Part shown: piece after piece, positions 1 to 12,297 of the stretch
Layout: each line of letters begins with the position of its first letter
Position numbering within the stretch: position 1 is the stretch's first letter
NCBI GenBank assembly: GCA_025399215.1
Contig: MU621137.1
Coordinates: 1-64,000 of the forward strand
Origin: Globomyces pollinis-pini
Taxonomy: Eukaryota > Chytridiomycota > Chytridiomycetes > Rhizophydiales > Globomycetaceae
Direction of reading: 5' to 3'
DNA length: 64,000 nt
Translations under genes and position numbers: made by a program
The notes under the pieces: generated by a model
What the model saw: only the letters and a program-made list of their open reading frames with translations
Database searches by the model: none
What the model was told of the DNA's origin: nothing

Positions 1-1190
1 CACTGGGATCTTCCTCAAGCCTGTCACGATCGGTATCAGAGTTGGATGAGTAAAGATATCGTACAAGACTTTACTGACTATGCTGACGTTTTGTTCAAGA
101 ATTTTGGTGATCGTGTACAATACTTTTTGACACTCAATGAACCTTCTGCTCAATGGTAAGTGCATGGATGACTGATATTAGCGGATTTGCGTACGCACAA
201 CACAAATGGCCTCCAGCATTGAATTTGACTGAATCTGCCAGATACGTTTGTGTGTAAGTGAATTAGATAACTGAATGTAGTCACCATAAGAACCTAGCAC
301 ATGCTTCAGTGGTTCAACATGCACGAAAGAACTATGCAAACAAGAAATTCAAATTTGGGATGCCATTGATTGTTGCTTGGGGTGAACCATTGACCAACTC
401 TCAGGCCGATTTAGATGCTCAAGATCGATTTCTCACTCATCAAACAAAATGGAATTGGGGACCATTGGTAGATGGTGATTATCCTGAAATGATGAAGAAA
501 GACGCAGTGATTGGAAAGTATTTCCCGACCTACACAGAAGATGAGAAGAAAATGCTCAAAGGAACCATGGATTTTGCTGCAGTGAACTACTATTCGGCTT
601 CATATATATTCAATGCGCCAGGTCGTGGACTTGAAGGTGACTTTGATGGAACTCAAGTACGTGATGGAGTAGTTCTGGGACCTGTATCGGGAACTCCGTG
701 GCAGACGGTTTATCCAGTTGGTATTAGAGGATTACTGAACTGGATCAACAAGACTTTCAAGATGGAGATTGTGGTTGCAGAATGTGGTACATCTGTTCCT
801 AACGAAGCGAACATGACTATTGCACAGGCCGTGGATGACAAGTTCCGCCAAAGCTTCTTTGAAGGCATTACTGAGCATTTTTCCAAAGCTGTACGTGAAG
901 ACAAACTACCTGTATCCATGTTTTTAGGATGGGCCTTATTGGACAACTTTGAATGGATTACCTACGATGAACATTTTGGAGTTATTGGAGTAGATAGGTC
1001 AACACCCAAGATGACTCGATACATCAAGAATAGCGCACGGTTTCTCCAAAAGTACTTTGCTGATAACGCAAAAACACCATTTGGTAGGTATGGATCCGCT
1101 AATGGACCGTTCACTGGTACTTCATCTGAAATGAAAGCAAGCACTTTTGGAATTAGTGGCATTCTTTTATTTATCTCACTGATTTTTTAA
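1..1190 (+). CDS. Beta-glucosidase-like GH1 protein, copy 1 (5' end outside window)
   Basis: Glycoside hydrolase family 1, retaining beta-glycosidase. Exons: <1..155, 182..253, 281..1190; the introns are only 26 and 27 nt. The window opens inside the barrel at [13 protein letters not shown]. The acid/base glutamate lies in TLNEPSAQ just before intron 1. The nucleophile glutamate is in VVAECGTS, where most family members have T-E-N-G. The C-terminus ends in a hydrophobic run ([13 protein letters not shown]), suggesting a GPI signal or membrane tail, so a cell-surface or secreted enzyme acting on plant or algal beta-glucosides is likely (inference). The middle exon is exactly 72 nt, as in the other two copies in the window. 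It is followed in tandem by copy 2, with only ~55 bp between stop and next start. Confidence 0.93.
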
Positions 1191-1245
1191 GAACAATGGT
1201 GAATTCTGATTTTGAGTCAATAAAAACTTAACTTTGTTGTTTGGA

Positions 1246-2840
1246 ATGTTGTTATGCATATCAATTATTTTCAGTATATGTCAGATTGTTATTGGAGAGC
1301 CAGTTATGAATGTCGCGTGGGGATTTGGAACGTCAGCATATCAGATTGAAGGTGCATGGAATGTTGATGGGAAAAGTCCATCGATTTGGGATACTTGGTA
1401 TAATGACCCAAGCAGACAGGACAAACCAAACGCCTTTGTAGCTAATGATCATTATCATAGAATGAAGGAAGATATTGGATATCTCGGTCAGCTAGGAGCA
1501 ACTGCTTACAGATTCTCAGTCGCTTGGTCTCGCATATTACCAGACTGTTCAGGAAAAGTAAACGAGGCTGGAATTAAATTCTACTCGGATATGATTGATG
1601 AGATTATTCGCAATGGAGCAATGCCAATACTAACGATGTATCATTGGGATATTCCTCAATCATGCCATGATCAGTATCAAAGCTGGATGAATAGGAAAGT
1701 GATAGATGATTTCACAAACTATGCTGATGTATTATTTCAAAACTATGGAGATCGAGTACAATATTTCTTGACTCTGAACGAACCGTCAGCACAATGGTTT
1801 ATAGATTAATGTATTAACGATAGTGGATTTGGTTATGCACAAAAGTTTTGGCCTCCTGGTTTAGGTCTTGGAGAACCAGCTAGATATGTTTGTCAGTAAT
1901 CTTGATAGAAATTGAAGATTTTAGGCATTATGTAAACCTAGCTCACGCATCAGTTGTGCAGCTTGCTCGAACCAAATATAAGGACAGAAATTTCAAATTT
2001 GGAATGCCATTGATAGCAACTTGGGGAGAACCTTTGACTAATACACAAGCCGATTTGGATGCACAAGATAGATACATGGCATTTCAAACGAAATGGAATT
2101 GGGGACCATTGATTGATGGTGACTATCCCGACTTAATGAAGAAAGATAAGGTCATAGGACACATGCTGCCAGAATATACGGACTCTGAAAAAACACTTTT
2201 GAAAGGGACGATTGATTTCATAGCCATTAACTATTATTCAGCTATCTATGTTTCAAATTCTCCTGGAGATGAAGGGGATTTTAAGATACAATGGGCCAAT
2301 AATGATGGCGTTGGTATTGGTCCCGTTTCTGGGACATCTTGGCAGTCTATCTTCACTCCGGGCATTCGTGGCATTCTGAAATGGCTTCACAAAACATTTC
2401 CGCAAGATATTTTTATTACGGAATGTGGAACGTCAGTTAAAAATGAAGACAAAATGTCACTCGCGGAAGTGGTAAACGATTCGTTTAGACAAAACTTTTT
2501 TGAAGGGATTACAAATCATATTTCTCAAGCAGTGAATATCGATAAAGTACCATTAAAAGCTTTTTTAGCGTGGTCATTGGTTGACAACTTTGAATGGAAT
2601 ACCTATGAACAACGATTCGGAGTCATTGCGATCAACAGAACAGACGGTACATTGACTAGAACAATCAAGAATAGCGCTGTATTTTTAAAAAACTACTTTG
2701 CAGTTAATGCTAAAACACCCTTCTATACAACAACACGATATTTAACGCCAACTTTCACCGGGGTTGCCAAGAGCGAGGAATATGCCAATGAATTTAGCTC
2801 GATATTGCTGTTCTTTTCATGGTTTATTTCGATCTTGTGA
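1246..2840 (+). CDS. Beta-glucosidase-like GH1 protein, copy 2
   Basis: Complete GH1 enzyme. Exons: 1246..1796, 1824..1895, 1925..2840 (introns 27 and 29 nt). I start at the ATG at 1246, which gives a hydrophobic signal peptide (MLLCISIIFSICQIVIG). The barrel opens with WGFGTSAYQIEGAW; the acid/base glutamate is in TLNEPSAQ and the nucleophile in FITECGTS (E-C-G instead of E-N-G). The C-terminus is hydrophobic (ILLFFSWFISIL), GPI-like. The frame appears to stop after NEPSAQWFID, but that is intron 1. Exon 1, intron 1 and the start of exon 2 are almost identical to the inverted copy at 8977..10592, whereas exon 3 is clearly diverged. This points to gene conversion. Confidence 0.95.
1318..1862 (+). 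repeat. Conversion tract shared with the inverted GH1 copy
   Basis: About 545 bp from the WGFGTS codons to the middle of exon 2 match the reverse complement of roughly 9970..10510 with only a handful of substitutions. The whole 27-nt first intron is identical. Similarity drops abruptly in exon 2, and intron 2 is unrelated in sequence. The two copies form an inverted pair about 8 kb apart. Confidence 0.8.
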
Positions 2841-2898
2841 ATATATGCGAATTACATTGAATTCAATTTTTGTGTAATTTTTTTTTGAGTTTATTCAG

Positions 2899-4508
2899 AT
2901 GCGAATCAAAGTGGTGTATGAGAATGGGGACGACGTTAGCATGAAATCCTGGTTTGCATTTCAAGATCATGATGCGAACTTAACGACAATAGAGCAACTA
3001 TTGAAGAGATTATGTCAGCAATTCAAAATACAGGATACAGGATTGAACTGGCAGTTGATCTTGGATAACTTTCCTCTGCCATTGAATGGGAAAACTATGC
3101 TTTTTATCAGAGACAATGATACCTTGACGTAATGAAATTCAATGCTCATTTTATAGAATTTCACCTATTGACAACTGTGATATCGTGGAATTGATTGGTA
3201 CATCTTCAAAAAGAAGGGCCATTGAAGTATTAAATATAATGAATATGATTAATTTGTTAGTCTCCCCAATCAACTCAAAAAAAAGTCAAAACACTCAACG
3301 AAGAGACAAATGTTGCAACTCAGATGAACTCTTTAGAATCACAGACTCAAAGTTTTTCAAAGTCTGTAACTAAAAATGCCTATATTACAGAGAAAAATGT
3401 TGTGCATTCGGAAGATGAGGATGCAGTAAACATTACAATTGAACAACCAACCGCTGAATCTTCAAGTGAATCCAAATCTTGTTCAACATCAAGTGAAAGT
3501 AGCGATTCAGAATCGCCATCAACTACAGATAAGAATGAATCAAGCTCAAGCAGCGACTCCAATTCATCAGACTCTGAAGAAGAAAGTTCCAGCTCAGAGA
3601 GTGAAACGGATAGTTCGGAATCAAAAGCGTCAACTAACCAAATACCTGTTATTTCTTCACCTAAAAGTCTCACACTAAAGAAAACAGTTATTGAAAGTAC
3701 AGGGACAAAAGACATTAAAATTCCGGCAAACTTACACCGTAACAAGCGCAAATCTGTAATGAATATGCAGCACATTCCTGCATCACATTTCATTTTTACA
3801 GTGGATGATAGTGAAGAAACTGAAGAGGTATTAGATGAGTTTGGGAAGAAATTTCAGGTAACCGAAGGATCTTAACACTTTAAGATACCGCCCAAAGTCC
3901 ACTATACTGAAGCTAGACTTTATACTCCTCCTGGGACATTTTCAGAGTCTCAATTGAGCCGCCAACGCAAAGCGAAGAAGAATAATGTAACAACAAGTAA
4001 TGATCAAGACCAGCGAGTAGAAGAAGATGTCGATGCTTGCCAAGAGTTTGATTCAATTCCCGTTGTGGATACAGATGCCTTCGAAGGAATCGAATCGTTG
4101 GGCGATTTTTCATCACTCCCTATTGTTGGAACTCCAGTTGAAGGGCAGATAATTGCATATAAGGTGTGATTTATTTACTTCTAAAAATATTAGTGTATAG
4201 AGCTTTCTGCATCATATACTGCCGAAATATCCGAATACAAAGTAGGAAAGATTCTTCAAATTGTTAGAAACAAAAAAGCCATTGTAGTTACTCTACAGAA
4301 CAGTGCAAGTCAAGGAGTAGCTAAAACAACTGCCAAAAGTGGATGGGAGCCTAAAATCAATAAGTTGATATCCAAAGATACCAGCATGGAAAATCGATTT
4401 TCAATGCAATTTGAAGATGAATCGGGGATTGTTTTGGAATCAGATGTTATTGAACCCATTGTCACATTAGAATGGTCTGAATTAATCGAACCGCGACTCG
4501 TTAAATAA
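2899..4508 (+). CDS. COIL: Coilin (Cajal body scaffold protein)
   Basis: 496-aa spliced product. Exons: 2899..3128, 3157..3226, 3261..3857, 3885..4163, 4194..4508 (introns 28, 34, 27 and 30 nt). The N-terminal ~80 residues fit the coilin self-association domain. The middle is a long Ser/Glu/Asp-rich disordered stretch. The C-terminus matches the coilin atypical Tudor domain: FSSLPIVGTPVEGQIIAYK, then IELSASYTAEISEYKVGKI, ending LEWSELIEPRLVK. In animals and plants coilin organises Cajal bodies for snRNP/snoRNP maturation. It is missing from the common model yeasts, so its presence here is notable. The Tudor domain is split by a 30-nt intron after AYK. It lies 84 bp upstream of CDC7. Confidence is high from the C-terminal match; the N-terminal assignment is weaker. 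Confidence 0.85.
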
Positions 4509-4592
4509 AGCATTGACTGTAATATTTTGATGGGCATGTTTTTGTCTACCAAATTTTTGTCCGATTTTTTCATTCACTAAGATTTACACAAA

Positions 4593-5876
4593 ATGCCCAA
4601 TACTGATACTGAACTTGATATCGAATTGGAAATTGAGAGTTTTCAAAATAACTTTCCTGGATGTCCATATAATATCGTTGAAAAGATAGGACAAGGAACT
4701 TTCAGTTCAGTTTATAAGGCAATAGATACTCTCCATCATCAGTACGAAAGTGATTGGTGTCAGGATCACCATTTAACTCTCGATAATGAAGAATCAAATT
4801 CGAATTGTGGATTTGTAGCACTTAAACGTATTTACGCAACCAGTAGTCCTCAACGAATTCTAAATGAACTTTCCTTACTAAACTGTCTTAAAAACCATCC
4901 GAACGTAGCACCGCTAATTACAGCAATTCGTTACGAAGATCAAGTCATTGCAGGTTAGAATCAAGTAGAATTAACCTTTAAAGTTCTTCCATATTTTGAG
5001 CATAACACATTCAAGGTATCAATTATTATTATTAATCCTAGTCATATTTTAGGAGTTTAAGTCTAAGACAAATCAAAAATTACCTCCACTGTATGTTAAG
5101 TGGATTGAAACATGTGCATGACAATGGATTTATTCACAGAGATATTAAACCAAGCAATTTTCTATACAGACCTGATAGAATGACTGGTGTTTTGGTTGAT
5201 TTTGGGCTGGCACAGGTATTCTTTTTCTATTAAACTGATGATTAGCGCGAATCTGACCTATCAGTATCCATAGAACCAAAGTATAAACAGGCTAAACTGA
5301 ATAGTAAGTTTGAATATTTAATAATTGCACAGATCTTCAACCTTATAAAAAGAAAGGTGCTTATATTCCAAATGATACCAGGTTTCTTAATATCTTGCAT
5401 CTTACATTATAGACCGAGCGTTAAAGCCAATAGAGCAGGCACTAGAGGATTTAGAGCGCCCGAAGTATTGTTTAAGGTTTATAACCAGACAAGAGCAATA
5501 GATCTATGGTCAGTTGGAGTTATATTTCTGTCTATTTTAACTGGACAATTTCCATTTTTCCAATCAATGGATGACCAAGAAGCACTCATTGAAATTTCAC
5601 ACATATTTGGAAAACAAAAAATGCGTCAACTTGCAGCCAAATTGAGTAATTATTTACAATGAACTGACAAATTTAGATAGAACCTTTGAAACCAATATAC
5701 CAGCCATAGCAACACCACTAACATTTGAATATATCATCAAGCAAATGAAGCCGGAAATGTTGCCACTAGTAGGAGTTGAAGGGATAAGTCTTCTTGAAGG
5801 ATTGATGGAATTGGATCCAAACGAGAGATTAACAGCAGACAAAGCATTACAGCACAGTTTTTTTCATGAAATATAA
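4593..5876 (+). CDS. CDC7: Cdc7-type DDK kinase catalytic subunit
   Basis: 368-aa kinase in seven exons: 4593..4953, 4984..5015, 5042..5215, 5246..5303, 5333..5381, 5413..5645, 5677..5876. The introns (26-31 nt) remove all internal stops. Kinase landmarks: glycine loop IGQGTFSSVY (~aa 30), lysine in VALKRIY, catalytic loop HRDIKPSNFLY (~aa 163), DFGLAQ (~aa 184), and the Cdc7-specific RANRAGTRGFRAPE-type activation segment, here KANRAGTRGFRAPEVLF. The C-terminal lobe ends near HSFFHEI. With a Dbf4-type regulator (not in this window) it would phosphorylate MCM helicase to start replication. The kinase inserts are short, making the protein smaller than many homologues. Confidence 0.96.
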
Positions 5877-5998
5877 TTCATTCTTTGTTTTTTTAACTGT
5901 TATTTGTTCGTCTGTTTTTTTACCTTCTTTTCTTTTGGTGTCCGAAATCTTCTCTAAAAAGAACTACCTAAAGTAATTTGATATTGAACGATTCCATT

Positions 5999-8962
5999 AT
6001 GAAATGGACACAGCTGCAAGTATGATTTTTATTATTTAATAGAATATTTGTAGGATGCTTTATTGATCGATGCTGCTCACAGACACAGTAAAACTTGGAT
6101 CACAGTTGCAAAAAGCGTTCCGGGAAAGCGATCAGACGTAGAATGTCGAGAGAGATTTAATTATCTGGAATCGAAAGGGATGGCTATCCCGTTCCCAAAG
6201 TCACCAGCCGTCCGAAGAATACAATCGCCTGCTAAACCAAGGAAATCACCAACAAAAAATCGACAATATATCAAACGAAGCGGAGTACAGTCTTCGCCTG
6301 TGCGGATTACGAGAGCCGCTTCTTCAAAGATACCCCCTCCAAATGTTTCTAAAAGCAGTTGGAGGAATCCATCACCACTTAAATCTCGTACAAACACAAA
6401 TCATTTTGATAAGCCTGGGAAAACACACTTGATTAATAAGTCCCCTACTAAAATGAACTGGACAGTCAAAAAAATCCAACCATTACCGTTGAACTTTAAT
6501 GAAATATCACCGTTAAACCAACCACCAGCCGGGCCAAATAATACCCATGAACCTCATTCATCACCAGTTTTTGCCAAATCGCGTGACTCACCATTCAAGA
6601 ATTGTACAAACAATCAGCTAACTCCTTACAAAAATGCGGACACAGCGGACCTTTTTGATCTCAACATTCCAGAAACTAACACATTACTTGATACAATAGG
6701 GACCTATAATAAGGAAATAGCTTTTGATGGTAAAAGTATGAACTTCTTACTTTTCTTTAGATTTGTTCAACTTTGATATGTTTAATGATGAGTTGGGCCA
6801 AACAAGTTCAATGGCAGTGAACGAAGAAATTTCCAGCCCTAACTTTATGAAAGCACCTGAAAATGATAAGTTGGATGTTTTCCCCAATCAGTTGGACTCT
6901 ACATCGTCAATTTTATTGGAAGACTCGATGTTACCTCAAATCAACACATTTCAATTAAACCCTACTTCATCTGATAGATCTTTCTTAGAGTCACTATTTT
7001 CTGATGATTTGCAACCCAACCATGACACTTCTCAAAACATTTTACCATGCTTATTTTCAAACAATCATCAAAATTTACCAGTGCAGAACATTCTACCAGA
7101 CTCTTATGTACCATATATATTTCCAGAACCTGAACCAACTCAAATCAATAACCCCAAGCCAGATTTGGATATTACTCGTTAGTAGTTATATAGTCTAATC
7201 TATAGGCGATGAAGTAGAGGATCTTTTCAAAGATTCTGTTGATGATAATAATCAATATTGTGATTTATCTAAAAAGGCAAAATCATACAATTGGGTTACC
7301 AATAGCAGGTTGATGGTGATTTCTAACATTTCTAGTGGTGGATTTACAGTTGAGCAGTTAGATGAGTTGAAATCTCAGCTGTCACAATCTCTTCAATTAG
7401 TAATCCAAGGATTTGTAATAGAGAAAGAATTGAATAACCCAAGAGATACATTCTGGGAAGATCAGTTGGTAATTTCATCACTTGCTCAAAAAACAATAGA
7501 ATTCAATCATCAGAGCTAGAGATATTGGCATGTCTGTCACCGGATCAAATTCATTTTTTAATATCAAAGGACTTGAAAGGATGAAACAATTCGAGTTAGG
7601 TGCTTCAAATAGTGGTTTCTCAAAGAGATATTATGATCACAACAAAAAGAAAGGATCTATTCCACATTCTCAAAACATCAAGAAGACATTGCAGTTTTTC
7701 TCTGATGTATTCACTCCAGAATTAATCCCCAAAATATTGCCAGGTACGTCAATAATATTTTTATCATAGTCAATCCTTCAAAGGCAATGTTCTCTCAATT
7801 TGAAGATACTCTGTTATTCCATGGAATTCAGCAATATGGGGAAAATGATATTCCTTCAATTCGCAGTCATTATTTACCTGCAAGAACTTGTAGTCAGATA
7901 AAGCTGAGACTGCATAGTATTACAAAACGAAGTAGAAGTCCTAGCATTTTAAAAAATTTCTATCTACTACCATTTAAACCACTTAATGTGAACGAAAAAT
8001 TTATTCTAAAATCGGTATATATATTGTGTTCATTAACTTTGTTAGGGAGTACAAAAATATGGTAGTAATTTCAAACTTTTCTTGCCAATAACATTCCCTC
8101 ATATTCCAGGTCCGCTCATTGAAGTTGCATGGAATGAGTTATACAGAATTGGGTCGATCTTAATACCTTCAAATTGTATCATAACCGCAAAGTCTGGGAA
8201 AGAGTTGATTACCCCATCTCAGCGTTTTGGCGGTCGAAAAAAGAAAATTCCAAACTCAATTTCTTCTGGCAATATAAAGTCAACTATTGTTAGACATTCT
8301 GCTAATCAAAATACCACCATGAAACCAACGGCAGCAATTTTGACGTCGGATCCTATCTCTTCGCCGATTAGATCGAATAGTAATAGCAGAGATAAATTTA
8401 AACTTTCACATATACCATCATGGAATTCAGATTTTGACACAGACTTGGAAAACGTAAGCCACCACCAACCGGTATCAAATTCTATTCTACCCCAACACAA
8501 CGCTAATATCAATGGCAGGCCAAAAATCAGTTTCACAGGTGCTTATAATATGAGCGATTCAGAAGAAGATCAAAACTCAAAGGAACCTGATGCGAAGATG
8601 TCTCCGTTACTAAGTACAGATGATATTCGGCCACCAGAAAGGCAAATAAAGGGAATTGGAAGAGGAGCGCTAAATCGAAAACGAAGATTACGTAATAATC
8701 GAGACTTGATAAATATATCTGAACCACGAAAAGTAGAGCAACTCTGTTTATTCTAACTACATAGTTACGACGAACTTTAATAGAAAGTAATTATAAGCCG
8801 CCAAGAAAAATAGATCCCGATACCACTCAAGATTTGTTTCAGATTCGCGCCAAAGTATTTCATTATCATTCTTAATTAAAATTTTAGAAACGCAAGCAAA
8901 TACCTGTATCAAAGATTGACTCAACTGTGGAAGTTTTAAAAATCCACAATCGTTATAAGTAG
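5999..8962 (+). CDS. Myb/SANT nuclear protein, GON4-like
   Basis: 896-aa product in ten exons: 5999..6019, 6054..6729, 6761..7177, 7206..7308, 7336..7468, 7500..7743, 7770..8014, 8046..8732, 8765..8854, 8888..8962. The first ~45 residues form a Myb/SANT repeat (MKWTQLQDALLIDAAHRHSK, then a DVECRERF helix). A disordered Ser/Pro/Asn-rich region follows. The C-terminal half contains FEDTLLFHGIQQYGEN, LPARTCSQIKLRL and GVQKYGSNFKLF, a pattern I associate with GON4/YARP-type chromatin proteins. The 27-nt segment 7309..7335 is in frame and looks like an intron (TCTAAC branch), but retaining it is also possible. A transcription or chromatin role is inferred. Only 14 bp separate its stop from that of the convergent GH1 gene. 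Confidence 0.7.
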
Positions 8963-8976
8963 AAGAAAGTTTTACG

Positions 8977-10592
8977 TTATATTATTAATAAATTCAAGTA
9001 AATAATCGTTATAATATAATTCCAATTAAAGTGAAAAATATCAGAATTTGTTTGAGATCCTCCATTAGATCCAATTGTTGGACCTGAAGCGGATCCGAGT
9101 GTGTTTTTGAAAGGAGACTTTGTATTTTGAGTAAAGTAATTGTTCAAAAATAAGGCACTATCTTTAATGGTTCTTGTTAAATTTAACGATGTCCTATTAA
9201 TTGCAATCACGCCAAACCTTTGATCATATGTATTCCATTCAAAATTGTCGACCAAAGACCATGCAATAAAACTAGTAACAGGCAATTTATCAATTGAAAT
9301 AGCATCATATAAATGTTTAGTAATACCTTCAAAGAAATTCACACGAAATGTATCACGAACTACTTGTAGTAACGACATTTTTGATTCATTTCGAACTGAT
9401 GTGCCACATTCACTCACCATAATCTCCATGTTGAATGTTTTATGTAACCATTGAAGAATTCCTCTGATACCTGGTGTATACACAGCCTGCCAATCAGTTC
9501 CAGACACAGGTCCAATCGCAACACCATCTTTTGTCCAAGTTGTGGAGTAGTTTCCTTCGGCTCCAGGTCTATTTTGAACATAGCTTGCAGAGTAGTAGTT
9601 TATAGCAATAAAATCGATTGTGCCTTTCATTATGGCCATATCTTTTATGGTATATTTGGGTAGATACTTTCCTATGACTCTATCCGATTTCATTATTGCT
9701 GGGTAATCGCCATCAATCAATGGTCCCCAATTCCATTTCGTTTGAAAGGTCATAAAACGATCTTGTGCATCTAGATCAGCTTTGCTAGAGCTAAGTGGTA
9801 CACCCCACGTCGCAATCAAAGGCATTCCAAATTTAAAATTTCTATTAGAATATTTTTGTCGAGCCAACTGGACAGCAGATCCGTGCGCTAAGTTAGCATG
9901 ATGTCTAAGGTCAAGTAAAGTTAACGAAATTACTGACAAACGTATCTGGCCGATTCAGTCAGACCTAAACCGGGAGGCCAAAACTTTTGTGCATAACCAA
10001 ATCCACTATCGTTAATACATTAATCTATAAACCATTGCGCTGATGGTTCATTCAGAGTCAAGAAGTATTGTACTCGATCTCCATAGTTTTGAAATAATAC
10101 ATCAGCATAGTTTGTGAAATCATCTATCACTTTCCTATTCATCCAGCTTTGATACTGATCATGGCATGATTGAGGAATATCCCAATGATACATCGTTAGT
10201 ATTGGCATAGCTCCATTGCGAATAATCTCATCAATCATATCCGAATAGAATTTAACTCCAGCTTCGTTTACTTTTCCTGAACAGTCTGGTAATATGCGAG
10301 ACCAAGCGACTGAGAATCTGTAAGCAGTTGCTCCTAGCTGACCGAGATATCCAATATCTTCCTTCATTCTATGATAATGATCATTTGCTACAAAGGCGTT
10401 TGGTTTGTCCTGTCTGCTTGGGTCGTTATACCAAGCATCCCAAATCGATGGACTTTTCCCATCAACGTTCCATGCACCTTCAATCTGATATGCTGACGTT
10501 CCAAATCCCCAAGCGATCGGTAATTTCCCGGAATCTTGAGCATTTATAAGGAGAGAAAATAGAGGAAGGATTAGGATGCTTCTCATAGTCAT
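8977..10592 (-). CDS. Beta-glucosidase-like GH1 protein, copy 3 (inverted)
   Basis: Complete GH1 enzyme on the minus strand. Exons in gene order: 10592..10033, 10005..9934, 9904..8977 (introns 27 and 29 nt). It starts with a signal peptide (MTMRSILILPLFSLLINA). The catalytic motifs are TLNEPSAQ and VSECGTSV (nucleophile followed by C-G, as in the other copies). The C-terminus ends hydrophobic (YIITIIYLNLLII) after an Asn/Ser/Gly-rich linker, consistent with a GPI or membrane anchor. The first exon and first intron are nearly identical to copy 2, while the last exon differs throughout. The 72-nt middle exon is conserved in all three. It is convergent with the Myb-like gene. Confidence 0.95.
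9970..10510 (-). repeat. Conversion tract shared with GH1 copy 2
   Basis: Reverse-complement partner of 1318..1862. Intron 1 (10006..10032) is base-for-base the same as 1797..1823, and the exon differences are few and mostly silent. Outside the tract the two genes have diverged well beyond this level. Confidence 0.8.
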
Positions 10593-10792
10593 TGAGGTTT
10601 TGGTTTTGGACTCAAACTTTTTTGATCACAGAGCACATGATCATTCACCAGAAATCGAGAGCCATAGAATTCACCATTCAGTCTATGCTATTATCCAGTT
10701 GTTGATTCGCGGTAGATTTTCAAAGAGATCAGATATGGATTTATTGTTTTATTAACTATATTTTGTTACTTCAGACCACAAAGAAAGCTAGC

Positions 10793-12247
10793 CTAAACTA
10801 CTTCCTTCAGGTTCTTTACGCTATCAATTAAAATCCATGGAGTTGAAGCATATTTTTCATGGCCTCCCGTTCGAATGGTGAAAGAGACATCAAAGATATC
10901 ATATTGCAACTCATAGCTTTGTTTGGCACCATTAATGTCTCGTATACGATCTCCAATCAAATCAGTGGCTCTTGGAGACTCAGGGACTGGTTTTTGTCGT
11001 TCTGTTGCAGTTTTCATTGTATCTTTGCTGTTCACACTAGCCAAACTCGGATTTCTTTGAAGCATCTTTGGACTCTGCCCTCGCCCTCGGTGTACGCTTC
11101 TAATGTCTAGTGAAAGAATTTCACTAATAGCATCTATTAATTGTTTTGATTCTCCTTTGCGATAGAATTCTGAATCGCCAGCATCAATATGTTGGGTAAC
11201 TGTTTCAATGGATTTCAATGACCATTCTACTGGAATCACATATGGTGATTGAAGACCATAAGCTACCCATCCTGGTACGCGAGCAACAAATTGATCACAT
11301 CGATCATGGGTTGGATGGCAACTCACCACACCTATAATCAAGAATATAACAACGTACCATCATGATCAACGACATTGTGAATACATGTCGGGCAATCAAA
11401 TGGTCCCCACGGCTTAAGGTCTACAATTGGCGTTCCATTCACCAAATCAGCACCGGCTACGACTACGGTGCGATTCTGAGGATCAACGGAAATGATTTTA
11501 ACGAGTGATAATCCTAAAGCATTGGGTCGATGTGGGGATCTAGTTGCAAACAAACCAATAGATCCTCCAGACAATAACGGCGGAAGTACCTTAGCAGCAA
11601 ATGAGTGCACACGATTTGTAAAAGTACTGGATTTGCTTGCAAAAGTCCTGGACTTTAATGCTTTAGAATCTTCCTGTTCGTCTATTTCTTCCTTTTCATT
11701 ATCCCGGACGGCATTTGGTGTCAACACTGTTTTAACTAAGTTTGTGTTTTCATGAAATAAGAACTGCACAAACAGATGAGAGTATCCTTCGAGTCCTTCC
11801 AGAGTTTCGGTTGGAATTTCATTTGCAAGAGTCTTTTGTTAGATGACGATTGCAGTACCAATATAGTCCTGGAGTCAGGGACCAACAACCCTTGACGTGG
11901 AGTTCCTCGACGCTTTAGATAAGGTGATTTGACATGTCCAATGACTAGTAATGGATATCCTTTAATGATGAGTGTTTTCTTTCTTATGGAATACCTATTG
12001 AAGGATCCGAAATACGTTCGACAACCTTTGACCGTAAGGTCTTTTCAGCATTAATGCGTCCAATTCTTTCTGCAGCAATCTTTCTATTGCAATGTTCATG
12101 AACGTCCAAATCCGGTAAATCCTTTTCAACATTTGTGGTTGGAGATTCAACTTTATGCTGAGACTGTGAACGTAACACACAATAAGCAACTAAAGCACCC
12201 ATGGACATTGCTGCCAGTATTTCCCATTGTTTAGATTCGATTGGCAT
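10793..12247 (-). CDS. TRMO: TrmO/TsaA-like tRNA adenosine methyltransferase
   Basis: 455-aa product. Exons: 12247..11995, 11959..11859, 11832..11358, 11331..10793 (introns 35, 26 and 26 nt). The family core is clear: GHVKSPYLKRRGTPRQG near the start of the domain, LEGLEGYSHLFVQFLFHEN, FATRSPHRPNALGLSLVK, and LVNGTPIVDLKPW. TrmO enzymes use S-adenosylmethionine to N6-methylate the threonylcarbamoyl group at A37 of certain tRNAs. The C-terminal part (ISEILSLDIRSVHRGRGQ) matches the extension seen in eukaryotic homologues. Oddly, the first ~85 residues add a single hydrophobic segment (ILAAMSMGALVAYCVL) that could anchor it to a membrane or target it to an organelle; this is inference. An insert separates the two core halves. 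Confidence 0.85.
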
Positions 12248-12297
12248 TTAATGAGTTAAAAAAATTATCTTGGTCCAAAAAAGAAACTTTGCTCAAT

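Noticed and set aside
1797..1823. In-frame stop after NEPSAQWFID in GH1 copies 2 and 3, suggesting broken genes
   Set aside because: The stop lies in a 27-nt intron; splicing gives the normal GH1 continuation CGFGYAQ, and copy 1 has an intron at the same place.
3380..3793. Minus-strand open frame of 137 codons inside coilin
   Set aside because: It is the shadow of the Ser/Glu-rich coilin linker (TCN/GAN codons reversed) and has no exon support.
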